From the NCBI GenBank assembly GCA_021797025.1, contig JAKAAK010000116.1, positions 1 through 9,318 of the forward strand: DNA of 9,318 nucleotides, in the 5' to 3' direction. The notes below the pieces were generated by a model that was given only the letters and a program-made list of their open reading frames with translations, was not told the DNA's origin and did no database searches. The translations under genes were made by a program, and so were the position numbers. The stretch is from Thermoplasmata archaeon. Its GTDB lineage: Archaea > Thermoplasmatota > Thermoplasmata > Thermoplasmatales > Thermoplasmataceae. Positions 7,347-9,318 of the stretch are shown in pieces; within the stretch, counting starts at the first letter, position 1, and the number at the start of each line of letters is the position of its first letter.

Positions 7347-7365
7347 TAGTTATAATACCTGAATA

Positions 7366-8256
7366 ATGAAAGCACTGGTTATCGGAGGATCTGGATTTAT
7401 TGGCAGGAATATTATTGAATTGCTGAATAAGAAGAAATATTACACTGTATCATATGATATAGCAGATAAAAATGACAGTGCCATAGAGCATATAATAGGA
7501 AATATTATGGACTATGAAAAGCTAGAACATTCAATGAAAGACATTGATTATGTGTTTAATCTTGCAGCAGTAACATCACCGCCGGAATTTGAAGATATAG
7601 ATGGCAAAGGATATGAAATCAATATTATGGGAACCTATAATATACTGAAAGCAGCATATAAAAATAATGTTAAAAAAGTAATTCTAGCATCATCATCGGC
7701 AATATATGGTAATACAGATGCGCAGACAAGTGAAAGCATGATTACAGATAGCTATCCCAATCTTTATGCAGTAACAAAATATACAAACGAATTAACAGCA
7801 AGGTCATTTTCGCTCCTGAGAAAACTTGATTCTGTATATTTAAGATACTTCAACACATATGGACCTGGAGAAAACAGCAAAGGAGCTTATTCAAGCATCT
7901 TCCATAAGTTTATCAACGATTTGAAGGCCAATAAAGCACCTGTGATATACGGCGATGGGAACCAGAAAAGAGATTTTATCTACATTGAAGACAATGCAAG
8001 GGCATCAGTTCTTGCAATGGAGAAAGGCAAAGCTGGGGAAGCTTATAATATAGGCACAGGCATATCAACAGATTTTAATACAATATTTAAAATAATAAAA
8101 GAAGAGATGAATTCCGATATTGAAGCAAAATATGTAAAGAATCCATTTACAAGCTACCAGATGTTTACAATGGCAAATATAGAAAAAGCGAAGAAAGAAT
8201 TGCAATTTGAACCTGAATATGATATCAGGGCAGGCGTTAAAAGAATGCTTCAATAA
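7366..8256 (+). CDS. NAD-dependent epimerase/dehydratase (extended SDR, UDP-glucose 4-epimerase-like)
   Basis: This 296-residue protein has an N-terminal Rossmann fold with GGSGFIG (residues 7-13) for NAD binding and an acidic residue in SYDIAD (29-34) at the end of strand 2, as in NAD-preferring enzymes. NLAAVTSPPE (65-74), the Ser segment ASSSAIYG (108-115), and the catalytic pair YAVTK (Tyr134, Lys138) follow. The substrate-side signatures are RYFNTYGPGE (160-169) and YGDGNQKRDFIYIEDNA (195-211). These match the GalE/RmlB-type extended SDR family. It is slightly shorter than typical GalE (about 310-340). It should interconvert or modify a nucleotide sugar supplied to the nearby glycosyltransferases; whether it acts on UDP-glucose, UDP-GlcNAc or another sugar cannot be decided. 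It diverges from the flippase across a 276-base gap and its last 7 bases overlap the end of the convergent GT2 gene. The ATG fits the leaderless promoter. Confidence 0.94.
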   Translation: MKALVIGGSGFIGRNIIELLNKKKYYTVSYDIADKNDSAIEHIIGNIMDYEKLEHSMKDIDYVFNLAAVTSPPEFEDIDGKGYEINIMGTYNILKAAYKNNVKKVILASSSAIYGNTDAQTSESMITDSYPNLYAVTKYTNELTARSFSLLRKLDSVYLRYFNTYGPGENSKGAYSSIFHKFINDLKANKAPVIYGDGNQKRDFIYIEDNARASVLAMEKGKAGEAYNIGTGISTDFNTIFKIIKEEMNSDIEAKYVKNPFTSYQMFTMANIEKAKKELQFEPEYDIRAGVKRMLQ

Positions 8257-9074
8257 ACTTTAAATTTTGAAACTATCTTGAATAGCAATTCCGGGACGTA
8301 ATCTTTAATCCTTGAATTCATTAATTTTATTGCAATTACCGTGAGAAACATGGGAAATATTGCGCCTTTAATAGGCATTCTGGAGTCCTTGCTATGGTTC
8401 CACGTTACCGGTATTTCCTTTATACTATATCCCAGGCGTTTGATATGGTATAAAATGTCCACATCAAATGTTCTATTGGATACCTCAATATGCGGGATTA
8501 TTTTCTTAATAATATCGGATTTAAAAAATTTCGCACCACATTGTGTATCTTTGACTTTTAAATGAAGAACGAGGTTGACGATTATATTAAAACCTCTGCT
8601 TGCAAATCTATTAAAAAGTGGCTCCTTATTTATCCATTTACTATCTCCAAGATATCTTGAGGATATTACACAGGAATTATCCTGTATTTGTTGTAACAAT
8701 TTTTTAAAGTCTTCTGGAACCAGGCTTCCATCTGCATCCACAAATCCTACCCATCTGTATTGTGCCATTGATAAGCCTTTCTTTACGGCACCACCTTTGC
8801 CTAATCTAATATATGATTTAAAATATTTTAAGTTTTTATAGTTCTTTATGATATCTTCAGTGCCATCATTTCCGTCTATAACAACTATTATTTCATATGG
8901 TATATTAAATGACTCTATAACAGGTATATAACTATCAAGGGACTTTTTTATTCTATCCCTTTCATTATATGCGGGAATAATTATTGAAATTCCATTTTTT
9001 GTCTCCTGAGAATGCTGTGAAGTGTTATCATCGGCCGACAAGGTAGGTAAAGTAGTATCACTAAAATTTTGCAT
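8250..9074 (-). CDS. Dolichyl-phosphate glucosyltransferase-like GT2 enzyme
   Basis: This 274-residue protein matches the DPG/DPM-synthase branch of GT2. After a polar, probably disordered first 28 residues come ISIIIPAYNERDRI (29-42), EIIVVIDGNDGTEDII (61-76), RLGKGGAVKKGLSMA (90-104), and FVDADGS (111-117) with the DxD motif. VISSRYLGDS (136-145), DTQCGAKFFK (176-185), and FDVDILYHIKRLGYSIKEIPV (203-223) follow, the last being the usual acceptor-side block. The enzyme should transfer a hexose from a nucleotide sugar to dolichyl (polyprenyl) phosphate at the cytoplasmic face. The lipid-linked sugar could feed an outer-face GT-C enzyme, perhaps the one at 1246-4008. The C-terminus has hydrophobic patches (240-250, 260-268) but no clear transmembrane pair, so it is the soluble or peripheral type. 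ATG at 9074 is the only sensible start; GGTGG lies 10 bases before it. It converges on the epimerase with a 7-base overlap. Confidence 0.93.
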   Translation of the reverse strand: MQNFSDTTLPTLSADDNTSQHSQETKNGISIIIPAYNERDRIKKSLDSYIPVIESFNIPYEIIVVIDGNDGTEDIIKNYKNLKYFKSYIRLGKGGAVKKGLSMAQYRWVGFVDADGSLVPEDFKKLLQQIQDNSCVISSRYLGDSKWINKEPLFNRFASRGFNIIVNLVLHLKVKDTQCGAKFFKSDIIKKIIPHIEVSNRTFDVDILYHIKRLGYSIKEIPVTWNHSKDSRMPIKGAIFPMFLTVIAIKLMNSRIKDYVPELLFKIVSKFKVY

Positions 9075-9084
9075 TTCTAGATTT

Positions 9085-9089
9085 CCACC
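9085..9089 (-). promoter_or_regulatory. Shine-Dalgarno-like GGTGG for the DPG-synthase-like gene
   Basis: GGTGG lies 10 bases before the ATG at 9074 and within the short leader predicted from the TATA box at 9124-9117. It supports that start. Another, stronger-looking GGTGATT lies further up, around 9106-9112, but no start codon follows it at a useful distance. Confidence 0.38.
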
Positions 9090-9115
9090 GTAACTCGATA
9101 TCTTTAATCACCAAC

Positions 9116-9244
9116 CTATATAAATTGATAAGAATTAATGGTATATATATCTATGTCAGACATGTTATATGTAACATTCTTCAAAGGATATATTTCAATA
9201 CATCTCCTGAAAAATCCTTTATTATCTTCAAACTTTTTTTGCAT
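9116..9244 (-). CDS. Possible small hypothetical protein, 42 residues
   Basis: ATG at 9244-9242 opens a frame ending in TAG at 9118-9116. The peptide starts MQKKFEDNKGFFRRC and ends in a Tyr/Ile/Asp-rich tail; it has no membrane helix and no family I recognise. An in-frame TGA lies three codons upstream of the ATG. A TATA-like TTATATAAAA (9270-9261) is centred about 22 bases before the ATG, which would suit a leaderless message. Its composition (charged start, AGG/AGA Arg, ATA Ile) is believable for this genome, but a 42-codon frame in AT-rich DNA can be chance. It lies head-to-tail with the DPG-synthase-like gene, whose promoter covers its last codons. Confidence 0.25.
   Translation of the reverse strand: MQKKFEDNKGFFRRCIEIYPLKNVTYNMSDIDIYTINSYQFI
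9117..9124 (-). promoter_or_regulatory. TATA-box promoter of the DPG-synthase-like gene
   Basis: TTTATATA on the minus strand is a near-ideal archaeal TATA box. A start 25 bases on would fall near 9096, leaving a leader of about 21 bases that contains the GGTGG at 9089-9085. The box overlaps the stop codon of the possible small ORF at 9244-9116. Confidence 0.55.
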
Positions 9245-9318
9245 TAAAATTTTTCACATCTTTTATATAATGGTCTCAGTTAATTTCAAAGGGCATTGTT
9301 TGTTATTTACTCTAATAT

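Noticed and set aside
8341..8841. Plus-strand open frames inside the DPG-synthase-like gene
   Set aside because: They are antisense to a complete, strongly motif-supported GT2 enzyme.
9153..9318. Plus-strand frame from ATG 9153 open to the right edge (MSDMLYVTFFKG...)
   Set aside because: It is about 55 codons of Phe/Ile/Leu-rich translation in T-rich DNA, with no ribosome site or motif; it overlaps the more protein-like minus-strand frame. It could be the start of a gene beyond the window but cannot be supported.

Overview
The window looks like archaeal DNA, most likely from the Thermoplasmatales (a Ferroplasma-, Acidiplasma- or Cuniculiplasma-like acidophile). This is an inference. It rests on AT-rich DNA with heavy use of ATA, AGA and AGG codons, TATA-box promoters placed 23-25 bases before start codons, at least one apparently leaderless gene, a dolichyl-phosphate-glucosyltransferase-like enzyme, and large sequon-rich membrane proteins. 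No rRNA, tRNA, CRISPR array or intact insertion sequence was seen.

All six substantial genes fit one theme: assembly and export of a cell-surface glycan or protein-linked oligosaccharide. From the left they are: (1) a GT2 glycosyltransferase cut by the left edge (1-1020, +); (2) a 920-residue polytopic membrane protein with a large outer domain, resembling YfhO/AftD-type GT-C proteins (1246-4008, +); (3) a divergent GT2 glycosyltransferase overlapping it by 8 bases (4001-4978, +); (4) a 539-base gap holding what may be a decayed gene (4979-5517); (5) a 14-helix Wzx-type flippase on the minus strand (5518-7089); (6) a GalE-like nucleotide-sugar epimerase/dehydratase, divergent from the flippase (7366-8256, +); (7) a dolichyl-phosphate-glucose-synthase-like GT2 enzyme, convergent with the epimerase and overlapping it by 7 bases (8250-9074, -); and (8) a right margin with promoter elements and a possible 42-residue minus-strand ORF.

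A plausible division of labour, by inference, is as follows. The epimerase supplies an activated sugar. The DPG-synthase-like enzyme loads a sugar onto a polyprenol carrier. The cytoplasmic GT2 enzymes build the glycan. The flippase moves the lipid-linked glycan across the membrane. The GT-C-like protein acts on the outer face. Hand-counted 60-base lines show about 23-27% G+C in the left block (genes 2-3) and about 42-43% in the flippase and epimerase, so the left block may have been acquired separately. The part most likely to be undescribed is the overlapping pair at 1246-4978: a sequon-dense GT-C/YfhO-like protein with a possible carbohydrate-binding insert, coupled to a GT2 enzyme that lacks one hallmark motif.
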